Shown piece by piece: positions 48,140 through 62,188 of a stretch of 64,000 nt of DNA. Both the position numbers and the translations under genes were made by a program. Each line of letters opens with the position of its first letter. Within the stretch, counting starts at the first letter, position 1. The DNA lies in contig NW_027062649.1 of the NCBI RefSeq assembly GCF_032884065.1, positions 2,835,355 through 2,899,354 of the forward strand. Direction: 5' to 3'. This stretch comes from Artemia franciscana (Eukaryota > Arthropoda > Branchiopoda > Anostraca > Artemiidae). Below the pieces are notes generated by a model, which was not told the origin of the DNA, searched no databases, and saw only the letters and a program-made list of their open reading frames with translations.

Positions 48140-48358
48140 TAGAGATTTTTCCATATATCCGTGTGTAATTTATCTTTTTTTTAAGCTCATTGGGAGTTGG
48201 ATTTCTTGAAAGATTTTTCCATATATCCCTGGGTAATTTACCTTTTTTTAAGCTCATTGGGGGTCGGATTTCCGAAAGGACAGATTTTTCTATATATCAG
48301 TGTGTAATTTATCTTTTTTTAAGCTCATTGGGAGTCGGATTTCTGAAAGGACAGAGAG
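48140..48358. repeat. three-copy tandem repeat, about 70-bp unit
   Basis: Unit 'gatttttccatatatcc...aagctcattggg' repeated at about 48145, 48213 and 48284, with small differences. Open frames through it are accidental. Confidence 0.85.
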
Positions 48359-48569
48359 AATGCCAAACGCAAGCTTAAAATTTTCAGGTTAGTCTTTTAT
48401 TGTTTAATTAAAGAATGCAGGAAAGCAATATGCCTTTGTTTTTCTTCCTTTTTGTTTCTTTATTTCTTCCTTTTTGTTTCTTTATTTTTTTTATAATATA
48501 AGGAATATGAGTAACGACTTGCTTAAATCCAATGAATTCTTTTATTTATTAAATAAAAAACAAGTTTCT

Positions 48570-49010
48570 TTAACTGCAAGTAAGGAGCGACATTAAAACT
48601 TAAGACGAAGAGAAATTATTCCGTATATGAAAGGGGGTTGTCCCCTCCTCAACGCCTCGCTCTTTACGCTAAAGTTTGACTCTGTCACAACTCTACTTTT
48701 TAAAACAATTAAAAAACTTTAGCGTAAAGAGCGAGGCGCTGAGGAGGGGAAAGTCATTCAGAAAGTCATTCTATGACTTTTAGGGGGTGTTTTCCTCTGT
48801 TTTCTTAAATGAGGCAAATTTTCTCAAGCTAGTAACTTTTGATGGGTAAGATTAAACTTGATGAAACTTGTATATTTAAAATTAGCATTAAAGTTCGGTT
48901 CTTTTGATGTAACTATTTGTATCAAAATTCCGGTTTTTAGAGTTTTGGTTACTATTGAGCCGGGTCGCTCCTTACTGCAGTTCGATACCACGAACTGTTT
49001 GACCCTTGTC
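48570..49010. repeat. R1 family repeat, foldback copy
   Basis: The foldback arms 48585-48680 and 48710-48755 contain 'cctcctcaacgcctcgctc' and its near complement. The far end carries the inverted 'gagccgggtcgctccttac' block (48957-48975) next to the AGTTCG...CGAACT palindrome. Confidence 0.8.
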
Positions 49011-50285
49011 TTTTAATTAAACATATTTGCTTAAAATAATCTTTTGCTTAAATCGTTTCTCATTCGTTATCCGAAGGATTACTCAAGGGTGTCAAAGGAA
49101 TCAATGTAGCAAATAAACATGTTGCACATTTTCGTTTTTAATATTATGCGGCCTAAGAGTCTTAAGTTAAGCGTTGTGATTTATAATTCATGTTAGTTAA
49201 TAACCACAATAGTATTATGCATTATGCCGCCTAAGAGGGATATTTTCATTTTTATTGAAGAAATATGATAATTTAATGTCGCTTTTATCAAATATCGACA
49301 CGTCTAATGCAAAATACTGCTTTTAATTCAACTGTGAAGATCCACACCACCTTCCAGTATTTTGGTTATTTTTTATTTTATCTAGATATTTATCAAGATA
49401 TAGCTCTAGTTAGAGGCTAGCAATATATAGCTATAAATATCCTCCAACTAAGGGCTAGGGCCAGTCCTTCCTGTTCTTTGAGATGGCGTGAGCACAGACC
49501 AATGCATAATTTTTAAATCAATCATTATCAAGATGAATACCCTTGGACGGGAATTCTTTGGAATATTTACTTTATTATATATTTTTTTTTTAATTTGATT
49601 TCTCCATCACTGAGGAGAGCAATTTGTCCGACAGTTTGTCATAAACAGATCTATTATAATGCAAATCATTATACTACAATAGCAAAAGTGTAAATACCTC
49701 GATGGTAAATCATATTTTTTTATGTGTCTTTTCAGGTTAATAAGGCTCAGCCATTTTGCCAAATAAAGGTCTAAAGTAATATTTTTTTTGTAAATTAAAC
49801 CGTGGACTCTTTCACAAATTTCGTTTCTACTGTGCTGCGATATCGTTAGATGAGAAGAATGTTTGGAATAATGGTTCTGAATTTTTAGGTTAGTCCAAAA
49901 GATAGTCTAAACAAAAAATTACCAAAGAAAAATTAAGAGCCATATGAGATTTATGACGGGTGGAAATAATGTCTGATAATAAAAAAAACTTGAAACGAAC
50001 ATAAATTATTATTAATTAATAAATGGAGCCCGGAATGACCAAAGATAAGTAAACATTTCCACAAAACCCGAAGATAACAGATGTTGCTATGATGGAAATA
50101 CAAATCCTATAACGAACAAGAATTATGTGGAATAACCAGGAAAGCTGATGTACTAACAGACAAGAACCAATCTGAGAATGATCTGCCATAATTACGTCAC
50201 AATCAAGGGCTTTCCTCTCTTTCTTTTTCGTAGTACATGAAACTTAAGCCACATTGTTCTCCTCTTAAAGCTTTACCTGGAGCAG
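49011..50285. other. no gene recognised; weak exon-like site at 49735-49767
   Basis: Intron-like AT-rich sequence. 'tgtgtcttttcag' followed by 33 nt open in phase 0 (VNKAQPFCQIK) and a poor donor (gtctaa) is the only exon-like stretch. I do not call it. Confidence 0.4.
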
Positions 50286-50289
50286 CTCT

Positions 50290-50530
50290 AGTCAGAAAAG
50301 TACTATGAAATTTTCTTCTTCAAAAACCAAGCTAATGCCTCTATAATTACAACACTCACTCTGATCGCCCACCTTATAGACGGGTTTAAGTAGTGTTTTC
50401 CTAAAATCGCTAGGTACTATCTCTTTTTCAAAAAATCCTTGACATTCAGATTTCAAGCCATCCTGGGCAACTGACAGTGAGTAAAGGATCGCCACAAACG
50501 TCAAAGTACAAACCAAAATTCGAAAAATCT
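50290..50530 (-). pseudogene. LINE RT fragment
   Basis: Minus strand: VPSDFRKTLLKPVYKVGDQ followed by CCNYRGISLV, the first RT block of a non-LTR retrotransposon. Both sides are lost. About 75 codons open; no catalytic motif. Confidence 0.75.
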
Positions 50531-51430
50531 TTAAGCGCCATTACAAATCAAACTTTTGAAATTGAAATTTATTTATTATATGGTTCAAAAGGTCAAGATT
50601 TAGATTTTTTCCAATTGTCAGAACATTTTTAGTTTTAATTAAAACAATCAGGAGTTATTACACTAAACATATCTGTGAAGGCCGACAGATCTGAAGGTAA
50701 TAATTTCGGCAAAAATGTGCCGTCAACTTTTGCTCGAATTGCAAGATTACCCATGAACTGATATATGAAGCCACTAGTATCAGAAATGTTTCCCCTGAAC
50801 GGAACGCTGGGAATTTCTGTATTTTCCCCCTGAACGGATATATTTTTTGGGTTCTATTGTCTCTATTTTTTTTTTACAGTTATGAAGCATAAAGGTGTCA
50901 AACATATTGGCTTTTGGTATTCGAAATTAAGTTAAAAATATTGAATGAAAATTTGTATTTAATTTTCTTATCTTAGTTTTAATATTTGATTTTGAACAAA
51001 CTACTTTGATATTGCGTTACTTTTTATGAACACTGAAAGGCCGAGAAAATAGAGTTATCTCTAACCTCTTTTTGGGTCTTAAACTGAAATTATATTGGGC
51101 TGTACTGAAAAATTAGAATGGTTGGTAAATAAACCTAACTTATTTTATTTCTTCCATTATAGAAGGCTGTTGACGTGCCTCTCTCATATAGGATTATTTC
51201 TTTTTTATCAAGTTGAAACAAATCAACTGAATTTTAATGTAGTCATACTTAAGGTAACACGACTGTAACATTTTTTAATGTCTGAATATCTTTTTGATTT
51301 TTTTTTATTATTAAGCTTTCTTTTTTCATTTTTGAAGCTCCAGGAACTAATATTTGTGTTCTTTATAATTTGTATGAATTGAGGTTTTTTCTTGAACGTT
51401 TTAGTGTTAATTTTTTTTTTTTTTATTTAG
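50531..51430. other. intronic sequence, nothing recognised
   Basis: AT-rich; ends in a T-rich stretch and 'ttttatttag' acceptor for the exon at 51431. Confidence 0.4.
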
Positions 51431-51601
51431 AAGCTGAAGAAACAACCCCAAGTTTTATTGAAGATATTTTTGGAAGGAAATATCCCATTTTATCACCAAA
51501 ACATGAAGACTTTCCTTTGTTGGTTTCTCCTGGCGTTTCTGGACAGTTAAATGGCAATGTCAAGCGTTTTGAACTTGAATCAAATATTAGCGAGAATGGA
51601 A
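51431..51601 (+). CDS. cassette exon A (57 codons), unknown product
   Basis: Acceptor ttttatttag|aagctg and donor gaatggaa|gtgagt delimit 171 nt, phase 1 at both ends. Translation: AEETTPSFIEDIF, then SPKHEDFPLLVSPGVSG, then a charged end ELESNISENG. Exon B at 60012-60182 has exactly the same length and phases and aligns without gaps; about 16 of the first 38 residues are identical, including the PK-ED-PL...PG-SG core. Inclusion or skipping leaves the reading frame unchanged. It lies on the same strand as the BTB exon and shares phase with the 39656 donor, so it may be an alternatively used linker exon of that gene. No known domain is recognised. Confidence 0.7.
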
Positions 51602-52170
51602 GTGAGTTCCGTAACATTTACTATCTTTTTTCTTATTATTCAAAACAGAACCCATCTGACTTCCCTCAAAAACACAATCGAAAGTGGTAAAGATTTCTTA
51701 CATCCACTATAGTTTTATATTTCCATAGAGAAATGAATGATTAGGGCACCTAAGGGCATCAAAATGAAATTTTTTTTTTTTTCTTCACTCCACCTTAGGT
51801 CTATTCATTAGGTCTTGTTATTAAACTGTTAGGGTCATTTGATCATGTAAATTCTCTCCTTAATTGCCACACTGAAGCGTGAGGTGAAATAAAAAAAAAA
51901 TCCCGTTTACACAGACAGCAGAAATAAAACCCTTGTACTGCCCATTTTACGAACATCAATAGAGTCAAGTTTTTCAAAAATTAATCCGGCTCTACAACCC
52001 TTTTCTTTGAACAGAAAAAAACAGCAAGAATATGTTTAAATTATGTAAGAAGAGTGATGTCTTTCAAATCAGATGAAATTCCATATTTTATTATAATGTC
52101 AAAAGTCAAGTATAGGGGTGAACGCAAAAAAGTATGGCTTAATTGGCCTAAGGTTTTCTTCTGCAGTTAA
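51602..52170. other. intronic sequence, nothing recognised
   Basis: AT-rich; no ORF or repeat matched. Confidence 0.4.
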
Positions 52171-52179
52171 GTCAATTGT

Positions 52180-53508
<1,329 letters not shown>

Positions 53509-54542
53509 GTGTTGCGGAGCAACACTGCTGCTTTCGTAGTTTTTTTTTTTTTTTTTTTTCACCGTGATCAGCGACCTGTAGCTCCGAAGTGGTAAGAGTT
53601 AAAAATTTGAGATTTTTCAGAGGGAAAGGAAACGTGAAACAGAGTAAAAAAGTTCCAGAGAAGTTTTTAAAATTTCTAACAGTTTTCCATTAAAAAAAAA
53701 AATAAAACCGTTTTTTCTTAGAAACTCTGTGTTCGATGTTTGGCGTCAAGTTAAGACGACCCTAGTTTCTGAAATAAACTTGTTAGAAATACAGTTATGC
53801 TGAACTCATGAAGAACTTTCATTTGTCTCTTCGAGAACCTAACAACTACCTAACAACTCCTAACACTGGAGCTTACAATAGTTTCTCCGAAATAAAATTC
53901 CTTCTGTGGGTTTTTCTATTTGGAAGTTTTGTCATGCCCTCGGGGCAATTTAAATTTTTTGGTGAATTTGGTTTGTTTTATATTTTCCTAGCTTAGACCA
54001 TCAAAAGTTAAGCAGAAAACTATAAGACGTTATTTCCGTATCTCTTTCAGATTTCCCGGAAATAATTCCCGAAATGTGCGTCTCGAAACATAATGCTTCG
54101 AATTGGTGTCAAGTTAAGACGGCCCTAGTTTCTGAAGTAAACGTTTTAGAGATAAAATAATTATGAACTCATATAGAACTTTTATTGATGTTTTCGAGAA
54201 CTGAAGCATGAAATTCCGTAGCTCTTACAGATTTCCCGGAAATAATTCCGGAAAAGTGAATCTTGTTCCGATTTTTTGACATTTTCTTAAATTTTCGATT
54301 TTGATGTCTATTTTATTTTTATCGAGTAGTGCTATCGCTCGAAATAAAACCATATCAAAGATGCTTCAAGATAACAATCGAAGCCGCATTAGAAAAATGT
54401 CCTCTGAAGGACATAATGGAGACTATTGCTCCGTAACTGTGTCCCGTTGGGCACAGTTGCACGTGTTGCTACGCAACTGTGCCCTAAGGAACAGGGCACA
54501 GTTGCTGTAACACTTCTCGTTGCACAGGCAACGGAGGTCTAG
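53509..54542. mobile_element. unclassified 1-kb insertion in Helitron minisatellite
   Basis: Interrupts the unit 'ctgtaatt/tctctttgag', which is intact in other copies. It starts with the hairpin GTGTTGC-gga-GCAACAC (53509-53525). Near the other end it has several GTTGC...GCAAC pairs (54456-54533) and repeated 'gggcacagttgc'. Inside, two diverged direct copies about 364 bp apart share 'gtcaagttaagacg' and 'ccctagtttctgaa', and 'atttcccggaaataattcc' occurs twice 180 bp apart. No ORF of substance. Class unknown. Confidence 0.6.
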
Positions 54543-54700
54543 TTTCTCTTTGAGTGTCCTGGCTCATCATTTATTTCTGTTTTTTTTTCTTTTTTTTTCT
54601 TTTTAGGTTTTTTCTTTATTTAGTTTTTTCTTTTTTAGTTTTTTTCTTTTCTTTTAAATTTTTAGCTTTTTTTATTCATTTTTTTACTCACCGATTGAGT
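54543..54700 (-). mobile_element. Helitron remainder with T-rich tract
   Basis: Continuation of the 53199-53508 fragment: one minisatellite unit, then the 'tttttagtttttt' low-complexity tract seen at 3726-4070 and 9845-10020. Confidence 0.7.
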
Positions 54701-54784
54701 AAATGAAATATTAATATTCCTTGAATTGCGAAGATGGTGCGTAGACCTATCAGTGATGGAAGAAAGAGTAGTTTGAAGGGATGT

Positions 54785-54995
54785 CTTTCAAATGTCTTTC
54801 CCTCCTCAACGTTCTGCTCTTTACGCTAAATTTTTTTATTGTTTTAAAAAGTATAACTGTGACGAAGAGTCGAACTTTAGCGTAAAGAGTGGGACGTTGA
54901 GGAGGGGACAGCCGCTTTCATATACAGAATAATATCTGTTCCTTTTAAGTTTTAATGTCGCTCCTAACTTTCAATTGATAAAACTTTTTTATTAT
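54785..54995. repeat. R1 foldback fragment
   Basis: 'cctcctcaacgttctgctc' at 54790 and the complementary 'gggacgttgaggagggg' at 54888-54906 form a hairpin. Followed by the outer 'agttttaatgtcgctcc' block. Confidence 0.8.
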
Positions 54996-54999
54996 TATT

Positions 55000-55450
55000 T
55001 AATTATTAATTAAAGTCGCTGACGTATTAGTTAAACGTGTCGGAATACAGGTTGTTGGTAGAGCACCAGCAGCGAACTTATTTGGATGAAAATCCACCTT
55101 GTAGAGAACGCCATATCAATTAGATTTAAGTTAAAATCTCCCACTATTACAACTTCATTTGTAGAAAAGAAGAGACGGATCCACTCGGATATCTATAAAC
55201 CCTACCCAATATCAAAGCCTTATTTTGTAATTTGATTTCAATAAACCAGGATTCAAAAACCCATTCATCATTTCTTGACAGATCGCTTCGAACAGAATAA
55301 CGAAAAACATCAGACATATACATTGCTAGACCAACCTTTGCCATTCTTCTGTGATAGAAACCATCCTTAGTTTTTTGGCTGTTCAGGGACATGTATATTT
55401 TTTTCCAGTTCCTATTTGGAGACAAGACGTTGGGGCTATATTCTTTCAAA
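55000..55450 (-). pseudogene. LINE endonuclease fragment
   Basis: Minus strand 55449-55147: GLAMYMSDVFRYSV, NDEWVFESWFIEIK and LGRVYRYPSGSVSSFL, then after a break VIVGDFNLN (about 55145-55120). These are the central blocks of an APE-type LINE endonuclease. The catalytic GDFN motif is visible, but the frame is broken. RT is absent. Confidence 0.8.
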
Positions 55451-55737
55451 TTTTAAATCAGTAAGCCTATGTATGCTGTTTTTTTCTCAGTTCACTGCTA
55501 ATTAATGGCGGTTTCTATCTTGCAAAAATAACCGGGGAAGCCAAATATCTAGTTATTCATGTTGATATGTCTTTTCGCACACTTTCTGTCGTTTTTTACA
55601 TCAATACACCTGCATTGATTTTGAAACATCGACTTAGCATTGGATAATGACTGTAATTTTATGTTTTCTTCTTAGTTCTAGTTAAAAAAAATCTGGTGAA
55701 TTCAAGATGATTCAAACTATTATCAATAATGTGACTG

Positions 55738-56590
55738 GCTATGGCACTTGGTATTTACCAAGTGACATATAGGGATCGCAATTTCTGTTGGTCTGTCGTT
55801 CCCGGTTTTGCTAGTTTGGGCACTTCCAGATAAGGTAGGACGATGAAATTTGGCAGGTGTTTCAGGAACCAGACCAGATTAAATTAGAAATAGTGGTTTC
55901 CCCGACTCTACCATCTGAGGGGGAGTGGGAGGGGGCGGTTAATTCGGAAAATTAGAACTTACGAAAAAGTGATTTGAACTTAACAAAATTTCATATTTAG
56001 AAGGAACCCGCATGACAGAGCTCTCATTTTAAATCCTGACCGGATCCGGTAACATTGGGGGAGTTGGAGGAAGAAACCAGAAATCTTGAAAAACGCTTAG
56101 AGTGGAGAGATCGTGATGATACTTGGTGGGAAGAATAAGCAATAGACCTAGATACGTAATTGAAATAACCAGACCAGATCCGCTTTCTTTGGGGGGGTTG
56201 GGGGGCTATATTCGGAAAAACTTGAAAAAATGAGGTAATTTTAACTTACGAACAGGTCATCAGATCTTAATGAAATTTGATATTTAGAAGGACCTCGTGC
56301 CTCAGACCTCTTATCTTAAATTCTGAATGTATCCGGTGACATTTGGGGGAGTTGGAGGGGGAAATCGGAAATCTTGGAAAACGCTTTTAGTGTAGAGATC
56401 GGGATGAAACTTGGTGGTAGGAATAAGCACATGTCCTTGATACGTTATTGACATAACCTGACCGGATCCACTCTCTTTGGGGGATTTTTTGGGGGGGGGG
56501 TGGAATTCGATAGTTTGGGCACTTTCAGATAACCTAGGACGATGAAATTTTGCAGGCGTATCAGGGACCAGACTAGATTAAATTAGAAGT
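55738..56590 (+). repeat. R2 composite repeat, truncated copy (about 2 units)
   Basis: Palindromic start 'cacttggtatttaccaagtg', then two units ('catatttagaaggaa' near 55992, 'gatatttagaaggacc' near 56280), then a restart of the leading block ('agtttgggcactttcag') before it breaks off. Confidence 0.75.
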
Positions 56591-57465
56591 GGTCTAGTTT
56601 GTTTACTTTTATTTCTAAATCCCTTTCAACTTGCCCTAAAAGCTGTTTTGAAGGTATCGTGGATATTTTTTTTAAAACAATTTTGGATGCACATAGTATA
56701 TTTTGGTTTAGTTCTTCATACCCAGCATTGTGCCTGCAGGTTTCAATGTAATACCCTGAGCTCTGCCTTGGATGTTCCTAAATGTCTTTTCGGTAATCTG
56801 GATGTGCCACGTGCCTTTTGACTTATTTTTACATCCCCTCAACTTTCCCGTAAAGATTTAGTCTAATGCTTTATTCTGTTACGGGAATACTGTATGTATG
56901 CCATTTTAACAACCTGAATGGATAGACTATTTTCATTTCTTTTTGTTACAGTAGCAGTGATAGCTGTGAAAGCCCTGAATTTCACATCAGTAGCGTAAGC
57001 CATCTGCGAGAGTAATTTCTGCATGTTTATAGTTCCTTTTTATTTAGTTTGACGCGCCCAGAAATTTTTAAATTAATATTCTTAGCTGTTCCTGAGATGT
57101 CACAGATGCTCATTTTTACAACATTTAATGTGCATTGTCTCTTTTGATTTAGTTTATTATGCCTTACAACATGTCCTGAAAGTTCCTGTCTTTGTTTCAG
57201 TTTAATACCACATGTTTTAGCTGAAGCATTGCATACTTATAGCCCTTGGCCCAAAGGCCCTGGCGTTCAATCATTTTGAGAATTGGCTATTAAATTTTTA
57301 CTCGGATGTATTTCTGGGGGAAAGCAGCCAATGGGGGCGTGGGAAGGGTGGTTGGTTGTCCTATGGTTGTTAACGCATAAAAATGACACTTGATATATAT
57401 TTTTATTCGAAGGGGCAAGTTTCAACGATAATTTCTTCCAAAAGAAATGGTCTAGAGGAAAAGCA
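56591..57465. other. intronic sequence; weak exon candidate at 56952-56994
   Basis: 'ttttgttacag' followed by 43 nt and donor gtaagc. In entry phase 2 it reads SSDSCESPEFHISS, and its entry phase fits the donor at 41249. It is Ser-rich and plausible as a linker exon but very short, so I leave it as a candidate only. Confidence 0.3.
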
Positions 57466-59916
57466 TATAATAACAATGCTTTGACTCTGTGAAGCACCCA
57501 ACGCTACTGTGCTGTTTATTAATATCCATATAATAACATAGCATAACATAATAATAACATAGCATAACAATAACATAGCATATATTAACAATGCTTTGAC
57601 TCTGTGAAGCACCCAACGCTACTGTGCTGTTTATTAATATCCATATAATAACATAGCATAACATAATAATAACATGGCATAACAATAACATAGCATATAA
57701 TAACAATGCTTTGACTCTGTGAAGCACCCAACGCTACTGTGCTGCTTATTAATATCCATATAATAACATAGCATAACAATAACAATAACATAGCATATAA
57801 TAACAATGCTTTGACTCTGTGAAGCACCCAACGCTACTGTGCTGTTTATTAATATCCATATAATAACATAGCATAACATTATAATAACATAGCATAACAA
57901 TAACATAGCATATAATAACAATGCTTTGACTCTGTGAAGCACCCAACGCTACTGTGCTGCTTATTAATATCCATATAATAACATAGCATAACATAATAAT
58001 AACATAGCATAACAATAACAATAACATAGCATATAATAACAATGCTTTGACTCAATGAAGCACCCAACGCTACTGTGCTGTTTATTAATATCCATATAAT
58101 AACATAGCATAACATAATAATAACATAGCATAACAATAACATAGCATATAATAACAATGCTTTGACTCTGTGAAGCACCCAACGCTACTGTGGTGCTTAT
58201 TAATATCCATATAATAACATAGCATAACAATAACAATAACATAGCATATAATAACAATGCTTTGACTCTGTGAAGCACCCAACGCTACTGTGCTGTTTAT
58301 TAATATCCATATAATAACATAGCATAACATTATAATAACATAGCATAACAATAACATAGCATATAATAACAATGCTTTGACTCTGTGAAGCACCCAACGC
58401 TACTGTGCTGCTTATTAATATCCATATAATAACATAGCATAACAATAACAATAACATAGCATATAATAACAATGCTTTGACTCTGTGAAGCACCCAACGC
58501 TACTGTGCTGTTTATTAATATCCATATAATAACATTGCATAACATTATAATAACATAGCATAACAATAACATAGCATATAATAACAATGCTTTGTGAAGC
58601 ACCCAACGCTACTGTGCTGCTTATTAATATCCATATAATAACATAGCATAACATAATAATAACATAGCATAACAATAACAATAACATAGCATATATTAAC
58701 AATGTTTTGACTCTGTGAAGCACCCAACGCTACTGTGCTGTTTATTAATATCCATATAATAACATAGCATAACATAATAATATCATAGCATAACAATAAC
58801 AATAACATAGCATATAATAACAATGCTTTGACTCAATGAAGCACCCAACGCTACTGTGCTGTTTATTAATATCCATATAATAACATAGCATAACATAATA
58901 ATAACATAGCATATAATAACAATGCTTTGACTCTGTGAAGCACCCAACGCTACTGTGCTGCTTATTAATATCCATATAATAACATAGCATAACAATAACA
59001 ATAACATAGCATATAATAACAATGCTTTGACTCTGTGAAGCACCCAACGCTACTGTGCTGTTTATTAATATCCATATAATAACATAGCATAACATTATAA
59101 TAACATAGCATAACAATAACATAGCATATAATAACAATGCTTTGACTCTGTGAAGCACCCAACGCTACTGTGCTGCTTATTAATATCCATATAATAACAT
59201 AGCATAACAATAACAATAACATAGCATATAATAACAATGCTTTGACTCTGTGAAGCACCCAACGCTACTGTGCTGTTTATTAATATCCATATAATAACAT
59301 AGCATAACATTATAATAACATAGCATAACAATAACATAGCATATAATAACAATGCTTTGTGAAGCACCCAACGCTACTGTGCTGCTTATTAATATCCATA
59401 TAATAACATAGAATAACAATAACATAGCATATAATAACAATGCTTTGACTCTGTGAAGCACCCAACGCTACTGTGCTGCTTATTAATATCCATATAATAA
59501 CATAGCATAACAATAACATAGCATATAATAACAATGCTTTGACTCTGTGAAGCACCCAACGCTACTGTGCTGTTTATTAATATCCATATAATAACATAGC
59601 ATAACATAATAATAACATAGCATAACAATAACATAGCATATAATAACAATGCTTTGACTCTGTGAAGCACCCAACGCTACTGTGCTGTTTATTAATATCC
59701 ATATAATAACATAGCATAACATTATAATAACATAGCATAACAATAACATAGCATATAATAACAATGCTTTGACTCTGTGAAGCACCCAACGCTACTGTGC
59801 TGCTTATTAATATCCATATAATAACATAGCATAACAATAACAATAACATAGCATATAATAACAATGCTTTGACTCTGTGAAGCACCCAACGCTACTGTGC
59901 TGCTTATTAATATCCA
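57466..59916. repeat. minisatellite, 23 copies of a 94-121 bp unit
   Basis: Each unit contains 'gctttgactctgtgaagcac', 'ccaacgctactgtgctg', 'ttattaatatccatata' and a variable number of 'ataacatagcataac' subunits. I count 23 occurrences of 'cccaacgctactgtg'. Unit lengths step by about 5-15 bp (94, 100, 109, 115, 120) according to the subunit number. All open frames through it (many minus-strand) are by-products of the repeat. It occupies the intron just before exon B. Confidence 0.97.
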
Positions 59917-60011
59917 ATCCCGTGACTAGCTTCTAATAAAATCAGTTGAATTGGTTTAATAAGCTTTACTGTTTAATTTTATGTGTCAACTTTGCTTATA
60001 TTTTGTTTTAG

Positions 60012-60182
60012 AAGTTGAAGATCCTTTGCCAACTCACCATGAGGAGGTCCTGGCCATTCCGAATCTTATTTTGTTTCCTAAACGTGAAGATGTTCCTTTA
60101 GATACTTTTCCTGGCTTTTCAGGACCTCGTGAACTTCAACTTGACACTCAGGAATCTAGCGCCACATCTTTTGACGGTCAAG
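60012..60182 (+). CDS. cassette exon B (57 codons), paralogue of exon A
   Basis: Acceptor ttttgttttag|aagttg and donor gtcaag|gtatat delimit 171 nt, entering and leaving in phase 1. Translation: VEDPLPTHHEEVL, then LFPKREDVPLDTFPGFSG, then an acidic/Ser-rich end. Same length and phases as exon A at 51431-51601, with an ungapped alignment concentrated in the first 38 residues, so the two arose by duplication. The second thirds have diverged, which implies an old duplication. The frame has stayed open, which implies function. The partner gene is inferred to be the BTB unit at 24.2 kb. Confidence 0.7.
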
Positions 60183-60935
60183 GTATATCTCAAATATTGT
60201 GTTTCGTTAGAATTAAACTGGGACGGACTAGTGTATTAAATAGTATAAATTTAGACTACTATTAAGATGGAAGTTTTCCTTGTCTTATTCCGCTGTTCTA
60301 AATGCTAAATCTTTTTTGGGTCTAGCAGGAACGTTTCAAATCCTCACTTAAAAGAGGTTTCATGAAAATTGGTTTCTACAACCTAGAAAATTAAGTTTAA
60401 ACCTAAGTATTCATATATATTTTCTTATAAATCAAGACTTAAATCCGTTTATCAAGACAAGCAAAATTGGCTGCGAATGCTTAATACATTTTAATATATT
60501 TTTTTTATATAGTTATAATATATATCTTTTATATAATAAATTTCATAGTGTAGAATATTAATCTCGCTAAAAGTCCTAGACTCAAACTAATTACAGGATT
60601 AATTTTGTTGAGTTAAGAGTCAACAAAATGTAGGTCCACCTAGTTCCTTTTGTTAGTTTGTTTTTTAGAATGTTGTATTTTTTTCTGCAATGTAGAATGA
60701 AGTCCTATTAAACTTGTGTAATCACTTAGAAAGTCACGCAGGAATTTTTTGGAACTTCAGTAAAAAAAAAGAAACTTTAAACAAACCTAGATAAAATTGA
60801 TGATTATCCTCATTCATTGATTGAAACAGATGAAAAATAAGCCTGAAAGTGTATAGTTTCTTTTTATTTTCAATTTATTCAAATAAAAAAAAATTCACTT
60901 ATGTTAGTTTTTTGTCTTCTAAATCATTATTGCGT
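60183..60935. other. intronic sequence, nothing recognised
   Basis: AT-rich, no ORF or repeat supported. Confidence 0.4.
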
Positions 60936-60937
60936 GA

Positions 60938-61985
60938 ATGTCTACTCCCAGACCTTATGAAGGAGTTTACAATCCTCTTCGCCAAAAGGTAAAATCATCT
61001 CCTTGCTATAGAAAAAAAAATTATAGAAAATTTTCTGACTGGAATGAAGACATTAGGAAAGTATTCCAAGTAAACAATTCTGTTTTCGTGCCATCATCTC
61101 CTACTTTTCTCTCCCTTCACTTCTTTCGATTGATGGAAGAATCTTTGAATTGGAGCTACAAGATTAAGACATGTTTATTTCCTATTTTGATAATATTGGT
61201 AAAGTTTCAGCTTCTTCTGTAATTCCTTCTTTTCCTCTTCTAAATTTTAGGTCTTTTCTTAGATCTATCTATCTTAAATCGAGTGGTATTATGAATTTTT
61301 GTAAAATTATGATTGCAAGAATTAAGACATTTTCATTGTTAAGATCTACCTTCTTTTCATCGTTCCTACCCAAACGATATTAGTCATAATAAGTAACTAG
61401 TCTTGAAACTTCTTTTAAATTTTGTTATTCCAAGGACTTTAATATGTTCTCGTATTATTTTTCTTCTGAAACGTGGGCCACGGAATGATCCCGCAAGTTG
61501 TCGTGGTCCAATAGCTTTTTATTTGTGTTTTTGAAAAATCTAATTTCTTGACTTCTTCATTTCCTTGATTTAAAACGATTTTTTCGTGATTTTCTGTCTC
61601 GTTTTTTAGGAAAATTATTCAGCAGGCCTTGCATGCACAGCTTTCCTCAGTTACTTATATCCGGCTCTTGACTCTTGTCTGATACCTATTGCTCCAATTT
61701 CGTATCGTACGAAAAGCATTCGATTCATTTTTGCGCCAGATTAGTCTTCAGAAACAATTCCAAACTGTTATAAGCGGTATTACATATTTTTCTTTATTTC
61801 ATATTTATCTGGTAGTGCCATCTTGGCTGATCTGCTTTTTTGTAACGCTTCCAAAAGAGTGTGTGGTGTCCCACAAGGGTCTGTTATTGGACTGATAAAT
61901 GTTGGGCAGTCATGCTTTCTCATTTTCTTCAGAGTCACGAAGACTTCCCCTGACTAAAACGATATTTATCTATCAAGAGGAGCTA
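60938..61985 (+). pseudogene. heavily decayed LINE RT region
   Basis: Plus-strand relics: LKRGPRNDPASCRGPIAF near 61465-61520 (first RT block), VRKAFDSFLRQ near 61705-61735 (the KAFD region) and a GVPQGS-like remnant near 61860-61890 in a different frame. Spacing and order fit a LINE RT. Many stops and frame changes. Pieces at 60938-61383 are open but unassigned and may be its upstream part. Confidence 0.6.
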
Positions 61986-62188
61986 ATGGTAGCTATATGA
62001 TTTTCCTTCTTTGCTTTCTTGGACACTCAATAGACGAATTCATCGTTCCCATTCACTCAATTTTTATTCCATTTAAAGTATTTGGGCATTTTCCAATAAT
62101 GCTGGATTTTCACTTGTTCGAAATTTCTTGTTGTATCGAAATTACGCTTCCAACTTTCAACCTTGTTGTCCAGTGTCTACCCAAGCCT

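Noticed and set aside
49735-49767. 33-nt exon-like stretch
   Set aside because: Acceptor is reasonable but the donor (gtctaa) is weak, and its phase-0 ends do not connect to the phase-1 cassette exons.
57267-59885. About twenty overlapping minus-strand ORFs of 80-137 codons
   Set aside because: All arise from one minisatellite unit read repeatedly. Lengths vary with unit number and there is no splice or start context.
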